Below are positions 9,001-16,791 of a stretch of DNA of 24,459 nt, one piece after another. The position numbers were made by a program, and so were the translations under genes. The stretch spans positions 85,001 through 109,459 of the forward strand of contig JAQGDQ010000706.1 of assembly GCA_030141605.1 (NCBI GenBank). Reading direction: 5' to 3'. Each line of letters begins with the position of its first letter. The first letter of the stretch is position 1. Below the pieces are notes generated by a model, which was not told the origin of the DNA, ran no database searches, and was given only the letters and a program-made list of their open reading frames with translations. Source of the stretch: Tubiluchus corallicola (Eukaryota > Priapulida > Priapulimorpha > Priapulimorphida > Tubiluchidae).

Positions 9001-11116
9001 ACCCCTGATCAGGGAACACCTGGTCTAAACCCCTGATCAGGGAACACCTGGTCTAAACCCCTGATCGGGGAACACCTGGTCTAAACCCCTGATCAGGGAA
9101 CACCTGGTCTAAACCCCTGATCAGGGAACACCTGGTCTAAACCCCTGATCAGGGAACACCTGGTCTAAACCCCTGATCAGGGAACACCTGGTCTAAACCC
9201 CTGATCAGGGAACACCTGGTCTAAACCCCTGATCAGGCAACACCTGGTCTAAACCCCTGATCAGGGAACACCTGGTCTAATCCCCTGGTCAGGGAACACC
9301 TGGTCTAAACCCCTGATCAGGGAACACCTGGTCTAAACCCCTGATCAGGCAACACCTGGTCTAAACCCCTGATCAGGGAACACCTGGTCTAATCCCCTGG
9401 TCAAGGAACACCTGGTCTAAACCCCTGATCGGGGAACACCTGGTCTAAACCCCTGATCAGGGAACACCTGGTCTAAACCCCTGATCAGGGAACACCTGGT
9501 CTAAACCCCTGATCGGGGAACACCTGGTCTAAACCCCTGATCAGGGAACACCTGGTCTAAACCCCTGATCAGTGAACACCTGGTCTAAACCCCTGATCAG
9601 GGAACACCTGGTCTAAACCCCTGGTCAGGGAACACCTGGTCTAAACCCCTGATCAGGGAACACCTGGTCTAAACCCCTGATCAGGGAACACCTGGTCTAA
9701 ACCCCTGATCAGGGAACACCTGGTCTAAACCCCTGATCAGGGAACACCTGGTCTAAACCCCTGGTCAGGGAACACCTGGTCTAAACCCCTGGTCAGGGAA
9801 CACCTGTTGAGCAATACTGTGTGGTGTGTCACAGTATATAGCTCACATTGCTTACAAGTGTCCAAACGGCCCACGTTGTGCTGCACCTACAGAGATGGGT
9901 TACTATACAGCAGAAAATATGCAGTCATTATTATCGTCAGCCAAAGGTGATCTAGACTTTAGTTGTAACATCATATTTACAAAGCAAACAGGTTTTGAGC
10001 TGAGCTGCTAATTGATATTTCATTTTGCCGTATGCAGGTAGATTTACCACGTACGGAGGCGGAGGCTACGTTGTGGATCTGACTCGTAATCGCACAATCA
10101 ATGAAGCCATGATCAACACTTTAAACAATTCCCGCTGGATAGACGACCGCACTCGTGTACTAATGATTGAATTGACACTTTTCAGTTCTAACACCAACTT
10201 GTTCAGTATCGTCATACTGATGATAGAATTCAGTGCAATGGGAAGACTTTTTCCATTCTATAACATATTTACGTTAAACCTCATCAAGTATTTGAGGTCG
10301 GTAGAAATAACGCTGATTACTTGTGAGTTGTTTTATGTAGTGATTCTTGCTGGCTTCTGTTTTAGAGAAATTAAGAGAATTTATCTCAGGCGACTCAGGT
10401 ATTTCCGTTACTTTTCCAACTTGGCAGAACTGGGTCTCCTGGGCCTGTCTTTTGCAGCCATTGCTTTTTTCGTCAAGAAAAAGTGGATTGTTGACGAACT
10501 TTTGGCAAGATATTCAGAGGACAAGAACGAACAGTTTGTGAATTTCTACGAAGCTGCATTCTGGGATTTTTGTCTCACCTGTACGCTGTCGATTCTTGTT
10601 TTTCTTGTAACTGTGAAATTTTGGGACATGCTGCTATTAAATAAATGTACATCCACTGTGCTTTTAACTTTGTCCTTATCGCTACGATCACTAATCGTGT
10701 CGTCAGTGGTTTTATTGCTTAGTATGGTACCATTTGCACTATTTGGCATGTTAATGTTGGGCTCTTGTTGTAAAGAGTTTAGTAACTTTCTCTTCGCTGC
10801 GGAAGCCATGTTTAGTTTAATGTTAAGAACTAGTACTACACAGTTTGGAGAAGGACAGCCATTTTTTGTTCCGATGTTTTTCTTGAGCTTCACCTGTTTT
10901 TCCTTGATCTATTTGATTAGCATGTTCAGAGTGATTTTGATCAAATCTCGCATGGCGGTGATGAAGGAGTGGCGCAGTCAGCAAATGTCATATTACAACC
11001 TTGCGTCTCATTTTAGAGAGAACTTCAAACGCCTCAGAGGCCAAAGGCCAGTTGGTCGTTACAAACCTGAAAAAAATCACAGTCTTATGGAATGGCTCAA
11101 AAATAACGAGAGCTGA
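1..11116 (+). CDS. Polycystin-1-family membrane protein, C-terminal 912 residues (7 exons, 5'-partial)
   Basis: Exons join(1-71, 1082-2074, 2346-2516, 5602-5677, 6243-6408, 8250-8432, 10038-11116) total 2739 nt, exactly 913 codons with a TGA stop at 11114-11116. Every intron is GT-AG and every split codon closes in phase. Seen in the product: a Ser/acid-rich cytosolic loop (about 25-250), two membrane helices (256-280, 290-321) with the family motif QPLKV at 306-310, a further helix (about 390-407, S1 of the channel-like unit), the extracellular polycystin/TOP domain with VGVARLRQLR (480-489), a Cys pair (495, 507) and TYGGGGYVVDL (558-568), then S2-S6 (about 642-855) and a short tail of about 55 residues. 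In polycystin-1 proteins this block assembles with polycystin-2-type subunits in ciliary or other sensory membranes. The N-terminal ectodomain, GPS and PLAT lie upstream of base 1. It could be a PKD1, PKD1L1, PKD1L2/3 or PKDREJ relative; I cannot choose. Family assignment is near certain. Confidence 0.93.
72..1081 (+). other. Polycystin intron 1
   Basis: A GT-AG intron of 1010 bases, almost filled by an inverted-repeat DNA element (207-1043). Outside the element I see only AT-rich sequence. Open frames inside it are short and unrelated to the host gene. Confidence 0.7.
207..1043. mobile_element. Pogo/Tigger-like non-autonomous DNA transposon (MITE)
   Basis: The left end CAGTCGAACCTCATTATA and the reverse complement of the right end, CAGTCAAACCTCATTATA, differ at one base in 18. 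Both are flanked by TA (205-206 and 1044-1045), the Tc1/mariner target. CAGT-AACCTC-TTATAACG ends are typical of pogo/Tigger elements as I know them. Subterminal TTATAA[CT]GTCAGCC motifs repeat near 235 and 379. The 837-base interior shows no transposase. A 71-codon minus-strand open frame (889-674) is unrecognised, so the element is probably non-autonomous. Confidence 0.72.
1082..2074 (+). CDS. Polycystin exon b: cytosolic loop and QPLKV helix pair
   Basis: The acceptor is TTGCAG ending at 1081 and the donor GTTAGT at 2075. It encodes residues 24-355. The first about 230 residues are hydrophilic, with Ser- and Glu-rich clusters and two related segments (LESLFGG and ISLLGLFG), consistent with a disordered cytosolic loop. 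Two long hydrophobic helices follow (256-280 and 290-321). The stretch FQSIFVTQPLKV closely matches the same helix pair of human polycystin-1 as I recall it. Another possible donor at 2089 (GTATTA) gives the wrong phase for the next exon. Confidence 0.93.
2346..2516 (+). CDS. Polycystin exon c: basic linker and first channel helix
   Basis: The acceptor is TGTAG ending at 2345, chosen over the AG at 2355 because only 2346 completes the split Gly codon in phase. The donor is GTATGC at 2517. It encodes residues 355-412: a strongly basic and charged linker (PEEAQIARERKERIRRR, 366-382) and then a hydrophobic helix at about 390-407. This is the usual order just before the extracellular TOP domain in polycystins. 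Confidence 0.9.
2600..2880. repeat. Dispersed repeat copy A (SINE-like?)
   Basis: The segment 2756-2777 matches 11827-11848 at 21 of 22 bases. A second shared block (CCATCTGCATTAAGTAGGCC at 2807-2826, looser in the other copy) follows at a similar distance. The upstream part near 2598 contains GTCTAGTGGTTA, which looks like a tRNA A-box, hinting at a tRNA-derived SINE. Boundaries and class are uncertain. Confidence 0.4.
2909..5406. repeat. 31-bp minisatellite, about 80 copies, two subfamilies
   Basis: A head-to-tail array of a 31-bp unit, GTCCCAGG + [TTGGTATGCAAG or CTTGCTTGCAAG] + an 11-base variable tail. Units at 2909 to about 3740 carry the GTTGGTATGCAAG form; from about 3750 onward the GCTTGCTTGCAAG form dominates, with 28-bp deletion variants. 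Between 4975 and 5282 a five-unit block repeats exactly with a 153-bp period. Because 31 is not a multiple of three, all frames stay open for long stretches and give repetitive, Cys-rich translations that are not genes. Confidence 0.97.
5602..5677 (+). CDS. Polycystin exon d: start of TOP domain
   Basis: A 76-nt exon with acceptor TTGCAG ending at 5601 and donor GTAAGA at 5678. It encodes residues 412-437, including SFRVTQTVEDL, which corresponds to the segment after S1 in polycystins (typically an NSF..N..L..SF-like stretch). Its phases fit exon c and exon e. The preceding intron is about 3.1 kb because of a minisatellite. Confidence 0.87.
5678..6242 (+). other. Polycystin intron 4
   Basis: A GT-AG intron of 565 bases, AT-rich. 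I see no repeat family, RNA gene or coding segment in it. Confidence 0.7.
6243..6408 (+). CDS. Polycystin exon e: TOP domain with LRQLR motif
   Basis: The acceptor TTTTTAG ends at 6242 and the donor GTACGT starts at 6409. It encodes residues 438-492. It contains the Trp-containing helix TMWDYIHSTLLESLF and the conserved VGVARLRQLRLKD segment (480-492), matching the VG.PRLRQLRV signature of polycystin-2 and polycystin-1 TOP domains. Confidence 0.94.
6807..6967. other. Assembly gap (161 N)
   Basis: Run of undetermined bases. The right flank begins inside a tandem repeat unit, while the left flank is unique AT-rich sequence. The missing DNA therefore probably includes more copies of the 47/48-bp array, and its length may be misestimated. 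Confidence 0.99.
6968..7622. repeat. 47/48-bp tandem array, about 14 copies
   Basis: The unit runs TTTAATCAAAGTACATGTAC then TTCGCCTAGCTCAAAAAATG then ATGGTCCA, giving 47-48 bases. It includes the 10-bp palindrome GTACATGTAC. Four consecutive unit variants repeat as a block with a 190-bp period (7029 to 7219). Later units change ATGATGG to TTATGG. The array is broken on its left by the assembly gap. Confidence 0.95.
8250..8432 (+). CDS. Polycystin exon f: TOP domain cysteine region
   Basis: The acceptor TTGACAG ends at 8249 and the donor GTGAGT starts at 8433. It encodes residues 493-554: SCSIP at 494-498, Cys495 and Cys507 (12 apart, likely the TOP-domain disulphide, 13 apart in human polycystin-2), and DQWTYQSALEL, matching the W.Y.S..L stretch before the Gly-rich finger. 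Its end joins directly to exon g in phase (split Gly codon). Confidence 0.92.
8433..10037 (+). other. Polycystin intron 6 with 28-bp array
   Basis: About half of this 1.6-kb intron is the 28-bp array. The segments 8433-8990 and 9807-10037 show no gene. The open stretch near 9835-9946 is considered and rejected as an exon because it would break the frame. Confidence 0.75.
8992..9806. repeat. 28-bp tandem array with 12-bp palindrome, about 29 copies
   Basis: The unit AACACCTGGTCTAAA + CCCCTGATCAGGG is 28 bases. CCCTGATCAGGG is a perfect 12-bp palindrome in most units; variants read CCCTGGTCAGGG or CCCTGATCGGGG. A four-unit block carrying shared variants (GATCAGGCAAC, then TAATCCCCTGG) recurs after 112 bp (9235 and 9347). 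Divergence is very low, suggesting recent expansion. Confidence 0.97.
10038..11116 (+). CDS. Polycystin exon g (terminal): finger loop, S2-S6, C-tail
   Basis: The acceptor TATGCAG ends at 10037 and the stop TGA is at 11114-11116. It encodes residues 554-912: the Gly-rich finger TYGGGGYVVDL, WIDDRTR (587-593), then hydrophobic helices S2 (about 642-661), S3 (682-698), S4 (727-750), S5 (772-795), a pore-helix-like segment (802-820) and S6 (829-855). S4 carries only one Lys. The loop after the pore helix reads FSLMLRTSTT and lacks the Leu-Gly-Asp filter known from polycystin-2, which fits a polycystin-1-type non-canonical subunit. The tail after S6 is about 55 residues, basic, with no clear coiled coil, unlike the long tail of human PKD1. 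Confidence 0.95.
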
Positions 11117-11193
11117 GGATAAACATCTGCACATTCTGCCCGTGGATGTGCAGAAACCTAAATACATGCAATTTCGCTTTCGTCCGGTACAGC

Positions 11194-11199
11194 ATTAAA
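11194..11199 (+). terminator. Possible poly(A) signal ATTAAA of polycystin gene
   Basis: ATTAAA lies 78 bases after the stop codon. A canonical AATAAA is not seen until 12123-12128. Either could serve; the sequence does not decide. Confidence 0.25.
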
Positions 11200-11799
11200 T
11201 TAATCGTTGCCTGGTGGAACCGCTTAAATAGTCCCAGCCAACTTATAAAACCTTGACATTTAGTCGGTCTATTCGAGCTGTGCTTTTCTGAGTGTTATAA
11301 AAGGTTGGACTGCCAGTATGAATACTTTGGTTACATATTGTCATAGGACAAGTTTTTTTCAAATTGGGTGTATTTTTCCATTAGCTGGGTCTGTTTTGTA
11401 GTGTTATGTGGCTTTTAATTTTGGCCATATGTCAACTAAATATATTTGTTAGCAATTTTAGTTCATTTAGACATATCGCCAAATGCGGTAAAGCAGTGCT
11501 TACGTATTTATTTACCCGGAAAATTTAGTTTTAATGGTTGTTGATAGCTGAAACAAAAATTACCCTTGTAATGATGATGCAGTGTCATCAATTAATGCAA
11601 TAATCACAGTTTGTAAATTTAATCGTGATTGTGATACGAATATAACTAGTCTAATCTCTCAGTATTCGTTGTTTTTGATTTGTTGTAAATGATGTATCAT
11701 GTATGTTTAGTCCTCATAGATGCTATTATTGCTGGCACAACGGAACTTGTTCATAAATGTAAATGGACGGGTGGAAAACTACTCGGCTTTACTAGCTCC

Positions 11800-11960
11800 G
11801 GCAGTCTCTTTGGTCTGATTTACCTCTGACACCTCTGCTGATCCAGTGTCTCATCTTAGAAGATTGCTTTATAGTGAGCTAGGTACCAGTCCCACCACTG
11901 CCATTCTGTAAGCAGTAGGCCGTGCCAACGAATGCTAGATACCAGCTTTCAGTGTGCCAA
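11800..11960. repeat. Dispersed repeat copy B
   Basis: It shares TGACACCTCTGCTG[AG]TCCAGTG (11827-11848) and a following GTAGGCC-containing block with the copy at about 2600-2880 in polycystin intron 3. The orientation is the same. Element class is unknown. Confidence 0.4.
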
Positions 11961-12593
11961 ACAGATAGAAAATGCGTAACTCCATATTTAATATTTATAC
12001 AAGCTTATTTCTCTGGTGGTTTATTTACTGTTTTTTTGCTCTTGTGAATGTTCAACAAAGAAACAAAGTTTGTTTGTACAGTAAACAATAATTTATTTAT
12101 TATGTTGCGAATATCTGTTTACAATAAATTCACATTGTTGCAATATTAAACCTCGTTTTGTACGAATTGTCGACAAAAATGTCGTACGCTAAAGAATGTT
12201 GCTACAAAAAACAATGTCCTAGTCGATTAATTTGCTACGTTTCAGCATAAACAAATAGTGACAGTTCATTATACATGTACATTGGCAGTCAGACAAATTT
12301 AACGAGATCTTAAGTACAATCAATCAAACAAGAAAATATTTCATTTTTCTGCAATTATGATTTTTGTTAGACGTTTATTGGGCTTACACTTTTGCAAGCC
12401 ATTCCATAGATACACGTTAATTTTACCAAACTTTACAAGCCTTTGATTAGTCAGAATTGTAAAAAATTAAGAAAATAGATTCAATTGAAAGCTGTTGAAT
12501 TAAGATAAGATATTGTTTAAATTTATCCAGACATCATTTCTGCAGATAGAAAAACAGTTGCTGTATCTTATCAGCTCGGTCTATGACCACATA

Positions 12594-12715
12594 CAATCAA
12601 ACCTTGTTATAAAGTCCTCTTTATAATGCTAAGCTTGCTTAATGCCCGAATTTTTTCCAAAAACATAATGTCTAGATTTGCATAGACAAGTATGTGATTT
12701 AAAGAGATTTGACTA
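12594..12715. mobile_element. Short pogo-like MITE remnant
   Basis: The left end CAATCAAACCTTGTTATAA and the right end GATTTGACTA are inverted relatives of the ends of the element at 207-1043. Both sides have TA (12592-12593, 12716-12717). At 122 bases it is an internally deleted or decayed copy of the same family. Confidence 0.5.
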
Positions 12716-12742
12716 TAAATACGTAAAGTAAATGACATACGA

Positions 12743-14243
12743 TAAAAGTATTGAAGAATTAAAGGCTTGTTGACTGGTATCAAGCTACAACAATTTACAA
12801 AAAAGGTGTTGAAGAATTAAAGGCTTGTTGACTGGTATCAAGCTACAACAATTTACAAAAAAGGTGTTGAAGAATTAAAGGCTTGTTGACTGGTATCAAG
12901 CTACAACAATTTACAAAAAAGGTGTTGAAGAATTAAAGGGCTGTTGACTGGTATCAAGCTACAATTTACGAAAAAAGTATTGAAGAATTAAAGGGTTGTT
13001 GACTGGTATCAAAGCTACAACAATTTAGAAAAAAGGTGTTGAAGAATTAAAGTGTTGTTGACTGGTATCAAGCACAACAATTTACGAAAAAGGTGTTGAA
13101 GAATTAAAGGGTTGTTGACTGGTATCAAGCTACAACAATTTACAAAAAAGGTGTTGAAGAATTAAAGGGTTGTTGACTGGTATCAAGCTACAACAATTTA
13201 CAAAAAAAGTATTGAAGAATTAAAGGGTTGTTGACTGGTATCAAGCTACAATTTACGAAAAAAGTATTGAAGAATTAAAGGGTTGTTGACTGGTATCAAA
13301 GCTACAACAATTTAGAAAAAAGGTGTTGAAGAATTAAAGTGTTGTTGACTGGTATCAAGCAACAACAATTTACGAAAAAGGTGTTGAAGAATTAAAGGGT
13401 TGTTGACTGGTATCAAGCTACAACAATTTACAAAAAAGGTGTTGAAGAATTAAAGGGTTGTTGACTGGTATCAAGCTACAACAATTTACAAAAAAAGTAT
13501 TGAAGAATTAAAGGGTTGTTGACTGGTATCAAGCTACAATTTACGAAAAAAGTATTGAAGAATTAAAGGGTTGTTGACTGGTATCAAAGCTACAACAATT
13601 TAGAAAAAAGGTGTTGAAGAATTAAAGTGTTGTTGACTGGTATCAAGCTACAACAATTTACGAAAAAGGTGTTGAAGAATTAAAGGGTTGTTGACTGGTA
13701 TCAAGCTACAACAATTTACAAAAAAATTCTTGAAGAATTAAAGGGTTGTTGACTGGTATCAAGCTACAACAATTTACGAAAAAAGTGTTGAAGAATTAAA
13801 GGGTTGTTGACTGGTATCAAGCTACAACAATTTACGAAAAAAGTATTGAAGAATTAAAGGGTTGTTGACTGGTATCAAAGCTACAACAATTTACAAAAAA
13901 GGTGTTGAAGAATTAAAGGGTTGTTGACTGGTATCAAGCTACAACAATTTACAAAAAAGTTGTTGAAGAATCAAAGGGTTGTTGACTGGTATCAAGCTAC
14001 AAAATTCTTGAAGAATTAAAGGGTTGTTGACTGGTATCAAGCTACAATAATTTACGAAAAAATTCTTGAAGAATTAAAGGGTTGTTGACTGGTATCAAGC
14101 TACAACAATTTACGAAAAAATTCTTGAAGAATTAAAGGGTTGTTGACTGGCATCAAGCTACAACAATTTACGAAAAAATTCTTGAAGAATTAAAGGGTTG
14201 TTGACTGGTATCAAGCTACAACAATTTACGAAAAAATTCTTGA
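12743..14243. repeat. 58-bp minisatellite, about 26 copies, with higher-order repeat
   Basis: The unit of 58 bases reads GTGTTGAAGAATTAAAGGGT, TGTTGACTGGTATCAAGCTA, CAACAATTTACAAAAAAG. A deletion variant (CTACAATTTACG) recurs at 12961, 13248 and 13536. With its neighbouring variants (CAAAGCTAC, TTTAGAAAA, AAAGTGTTG) it forms a five-unit higher-order repeat of 287-288 bp. Late copies carry AATTCTTGAAGAATT, a 15-base palindrome. Confidence 0.96.
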
Positions 14244-14548
14244 ACATTAACGCATTTCGTTGATTTTGCCTGTAAAGCAAGGCATGCATAGGCAACCATA
14301 CACCTCACAGTACTAAATGTGTTCAAAAACACCTAAACACAAACTAAGCCATAGATCAGAGTTTTCCTCAGCGTTGAGTGGAAAAATACACGTATTCTTT
14401 GATAATAAAAACTTCTTTTCATAGACAAATGTGTGAGTTTGACTGGCCATATCTTTCAGATGCCTATGCAAGCTAAGGTAACTGTAAGCTAACATCAACC
14501 ATAAATATCAAGCATGCAGTGTATTCCAAAAGGCGCCCGCTCCATGCT

Positions 14549-14698
14549 CATTTCACTTGCTACTCAGTAAACCCAAAAAATATGCTCATTTTTTTTAAAA
14601 TGACGTGACTTGTACATTTGTACCATTTCACTTGCTATTCAGTAAACCCCAAAAACATACTCAAACTTTTAAAAATTGACATTGTACAGCTTTTAAAT
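14549..14698. repeat. 75-bp tandem duplication (2 copies)
   Basis: CATTTCACTTGCTACTCAGT followed by AAACCC at 14549 recurs at 14624 with one change (CTATTC). The second halves have diverged. Confidence 0.6.
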
Positions 14699-14889
14699 CT
14701 TTGAATGCCGACAAACTTAAACAACAGTCAATGCTGCTCCTAGCAACTTCTTTTCATCAGTGATCTTGCTCGCGCATCGCAGGACACGTGATTCTTGCCT
14801 GACGATTGGAAACCGCCGTTTCATCTTCACACTTTGTGCTCTAATCACTTCGTAAGAAATTGGAAAAAGCACAACAGAAAAAAGCAAAA

Positions 14890-14965
14890 TACCGTATATA
14901 CTTATGTACAAGTCGAATTTTTGGGAGGCGATTTTAAGGTGAAATTTTTGGGGTCGACTTATAAT
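14890..14965. repeat. Possible DNA-transposon terminus
   Basis: ACCGTATATACTTATGTACA followed by AGTCGA, and further in TCGACTTATAA in the opposite sense, resemble the CCGTATATAC...AAGTCGAC ends I associate with invertebrate DNA elements. No matching far end was found. Confidence 0.3.
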
Positions 14966-15806
14966 TACGATACATTTTTGGGAGAAGTCGCTAAAGAGTC
15001 AACTACAATATCAATATGTAAAGAAATAATCTTTCATTATACGCTGGACTGAATGAACACTCATACTGTGATACTTCAGAGAATGTTCGCATCTTGACAA
15101 ACATTACTGTAATTTATTTTAGTAATGCCCTCAACATGAATATATACATAGTAACTGCAGTGTTTGCACCGTAACAATGTACAGTATCACTTGTGTGAAA
15201 TCGGCTAATGCAGAAAATTTCAACTATCCAGACATAACACACTGATAAACTTTGGCCTCAAGTCTGCTCTATTTTTAAGGAGAAATTCCTGTTGCGCTCT
15301 AGCAAGCAGGCGATCAATAAATTAGTGTGTACGATCTCAGAAGAGCCATCTACTGGATTTTAACATAACTTCAATGTGTTCTTGCAAAGTCCATAGCAAC
15401 CAACATTTGTGCGGTTGCTAAGTGTTTTGTAGAAACGCGTCAAAAAACAATGGCTAACTTTAACAGTGATTTTCTCAAGGTTATGTTTTTCAGTGCGTAG
15501 ACTGCACCTCAACTTCAACGTGGATTATCTCAGCTTAGAAATAACATAGAGTGATGAGCTTAGTATCAAAATGATCCTCATGAAATGGAGATTCAGGATG
15601 CGTGAATAACTAGAAAAGCTTAATTGTGAACTTATGGACGATTTTGCTATGCAAGCACACGATTGTTAAAGATAAATGTGCAGACTGTGCGAGTCAATCA
15701 TCCAACTCAGACATCACTTATGAAACAACTTGCCTCTAGCAGACGCATACAAAACGATATCAAAATAAATGCTATTACAAACTGCACAAACGTTTGTGCA
15801 TACGCA

Positions 15807-16386
15807 TGTCGTGAAGTTTGGGCTTCACGATTCACCCGCCGCAAAGAAGCCATTGTGAATTAATTTACGTATAGCTGTAGGAACTGGTTTGAGGAGTTAA
15901 CCTAGTTAAAATAGGAAGTTAGTCGTTGAGTTGATATGGAACAGAAAAAATGTATATTGCGCTTTCGTAAAAAGAATAAATTTATAGCGTTATGGCAGAA
16001 GGAAAAGTTCTCGTTTTTGTTTTACTGTCGTCGAAAAAGTCACTACGATAATTGGTGCAAGAAAACCCGGGAATACCAGGAACATTTAGATCTGTTTATT
16101 AGAAAGCATTTCAAGTGCAGAATAAAGACTATTTCGGCACCAATTGTCGTGGTGACTTTTGCGATGACAGTAAAACAAAAAGAAGAACTTTTACTTCTAC
16201 CACAACGTTAAATTTATTCCTTTTTCGAAAGCGCAATATACATGTTTTCTGTTCCATCTCAACTCAACAACTAACTTCCTATCTTAACTAGGTTAACTCC
16301 TCGAACCAGTTCCTACAGCTAGACGTAAATTAATTCACAATGGCTTCTTTACGGCGGGTGAATCGCGAAGCCCAAACTTCACGACA
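15807..16386. mobile_element. Fold-back DNA element with 178-bp arms (Ginger-like ends)
   Basis: Left arm 15807-15984 and right arm 16209-16386 are inverted copies, equal in length and differing at only about a dozen positions. A 224-base spacer separates them. The ends are 5'-TGTCGTGAAG...CTTCACGACA-3', flanked on both sides by ACGCA (15802-15806, 16387-16391), a 5-base (or 4 plus chance) target duplication. TGTNR ends, long inverted repeats and 4-bp duplications are reported for Ginger transposons, so that is my best guess. The spacer and inner left arm hold a 91-codon basic open frame (15936-16211) of no recognised family; it may be chance. Confidence 0.8.
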
Positions 16387-16731
16387 ACGCAAGTGCCTAT
16401 CTACAAATCTAATCGATAGATACTGAATTCTTTTCTAAGAATATATTACGTCCTTCCTGATGCGGTTATTATAATTGTGATTATTTAACATGCACCTTTA
16501 ATAATTTCACCTACTTTGCTTGGAACCACGTTCTAAACAATGCCATAATATCAGTGATACAACGATGACAAAAAATACACGACTTCTTTCTATCGTTACT
16601 ACGCGCTCGTATGCGACGTACCAATTTCGTCGCTTGCAAATACGCATACGAGCAAAAACAAGAGCTGGCAAAGAGCAAAGCAGACGCGTATTAAACAAAA
16701 GATCATCCATAATGCACTAGCGGAAGTGACA
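16387..16731. other. HIP1-like 3' UTR / intergenic
   Basis: Lies just 3' of the inferred HIP1-like stop codon on the minus strand. The only structure seen is a hairpin at 16605-16653. No AATAAA on the minus strand is seen until TTTATT (plus strand) at 16212, inside the fold-back element. Confidence 0.45.
16605..16653. other. Strong nested hairpin
   Basis: GCTCGTATGCG (16605-16615) pairs perfectly with CGCATACGAGC (16643-16653), and GCGACG pairs with CGTCGC inside it. It sits 79 bases beyond the inferred HIP1-like stop, so it would be in the 3' UTR of that transcript. Confidence 0.5.
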
Positions 16732-16791
16732 TCATCGTCCCGCGTCGGCCAGGTCGAGTTTGGCGCTGGCGTCGGCAGCTTCTTGTATATC
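16732..16791 (-). CDS. HIP1: HIP1-like exon z: inferred terminal exon
   Basis: A minus-strand acceptor (TTTATTTCACAG before 16791) is followed by 19 codons, DIQEAADASAKLDLADAGR, and TGA (16734-16732). It is phase 0, as needed after exon y. The sequence is GC-rich within an AT-rich surround and Ala/Asp-rich, like a short acidic tail. It has no clear homology, as HIP1 C-termini vary, so it is less sure than the other exons. Confidence 0.6.
   Translation of the reverse strand, partial: DIQEAADASAKLDLADAGR

Larger units (their letters stand above)
11117..12742. other. Intergenic region 3' of polycystin gene
   Basis: AT-rich sequence that includes the polycystin 3' UTR at its left. It contains a dispersed repeat copy (about 11800-11960) and a short pogo-like remnant (12594-12715). 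No protein-coding signal is seen on either strand. Confidence 0.6.
14244..15806. other. Intergenic region, no gene seen
   Basis: It holds a 75-bp two-copy duplication (14549 and 14624) and a transposon-end-like stretch near 14890-14965. The remainder is AT-rich and shows no coding pattern. Short open frames here lack any recognisable similarity. Confidence 0.55.

Noticed and set aside
8992-9806. CRISPR-like array of 28-bp repeats
   Set aside because: Repeats are directly contiguous without unique spacers, lie in an intron of an animal gene, and have no cas genes nearby.
9835-9946. Possible extra polycystin exon with AG before and GT after
   Set aside because: Length 112 is not a multiple of three, so it would break the frame. 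Exon f joins directly to exon g in phase and the resulting protein aligns with the family without a gap.
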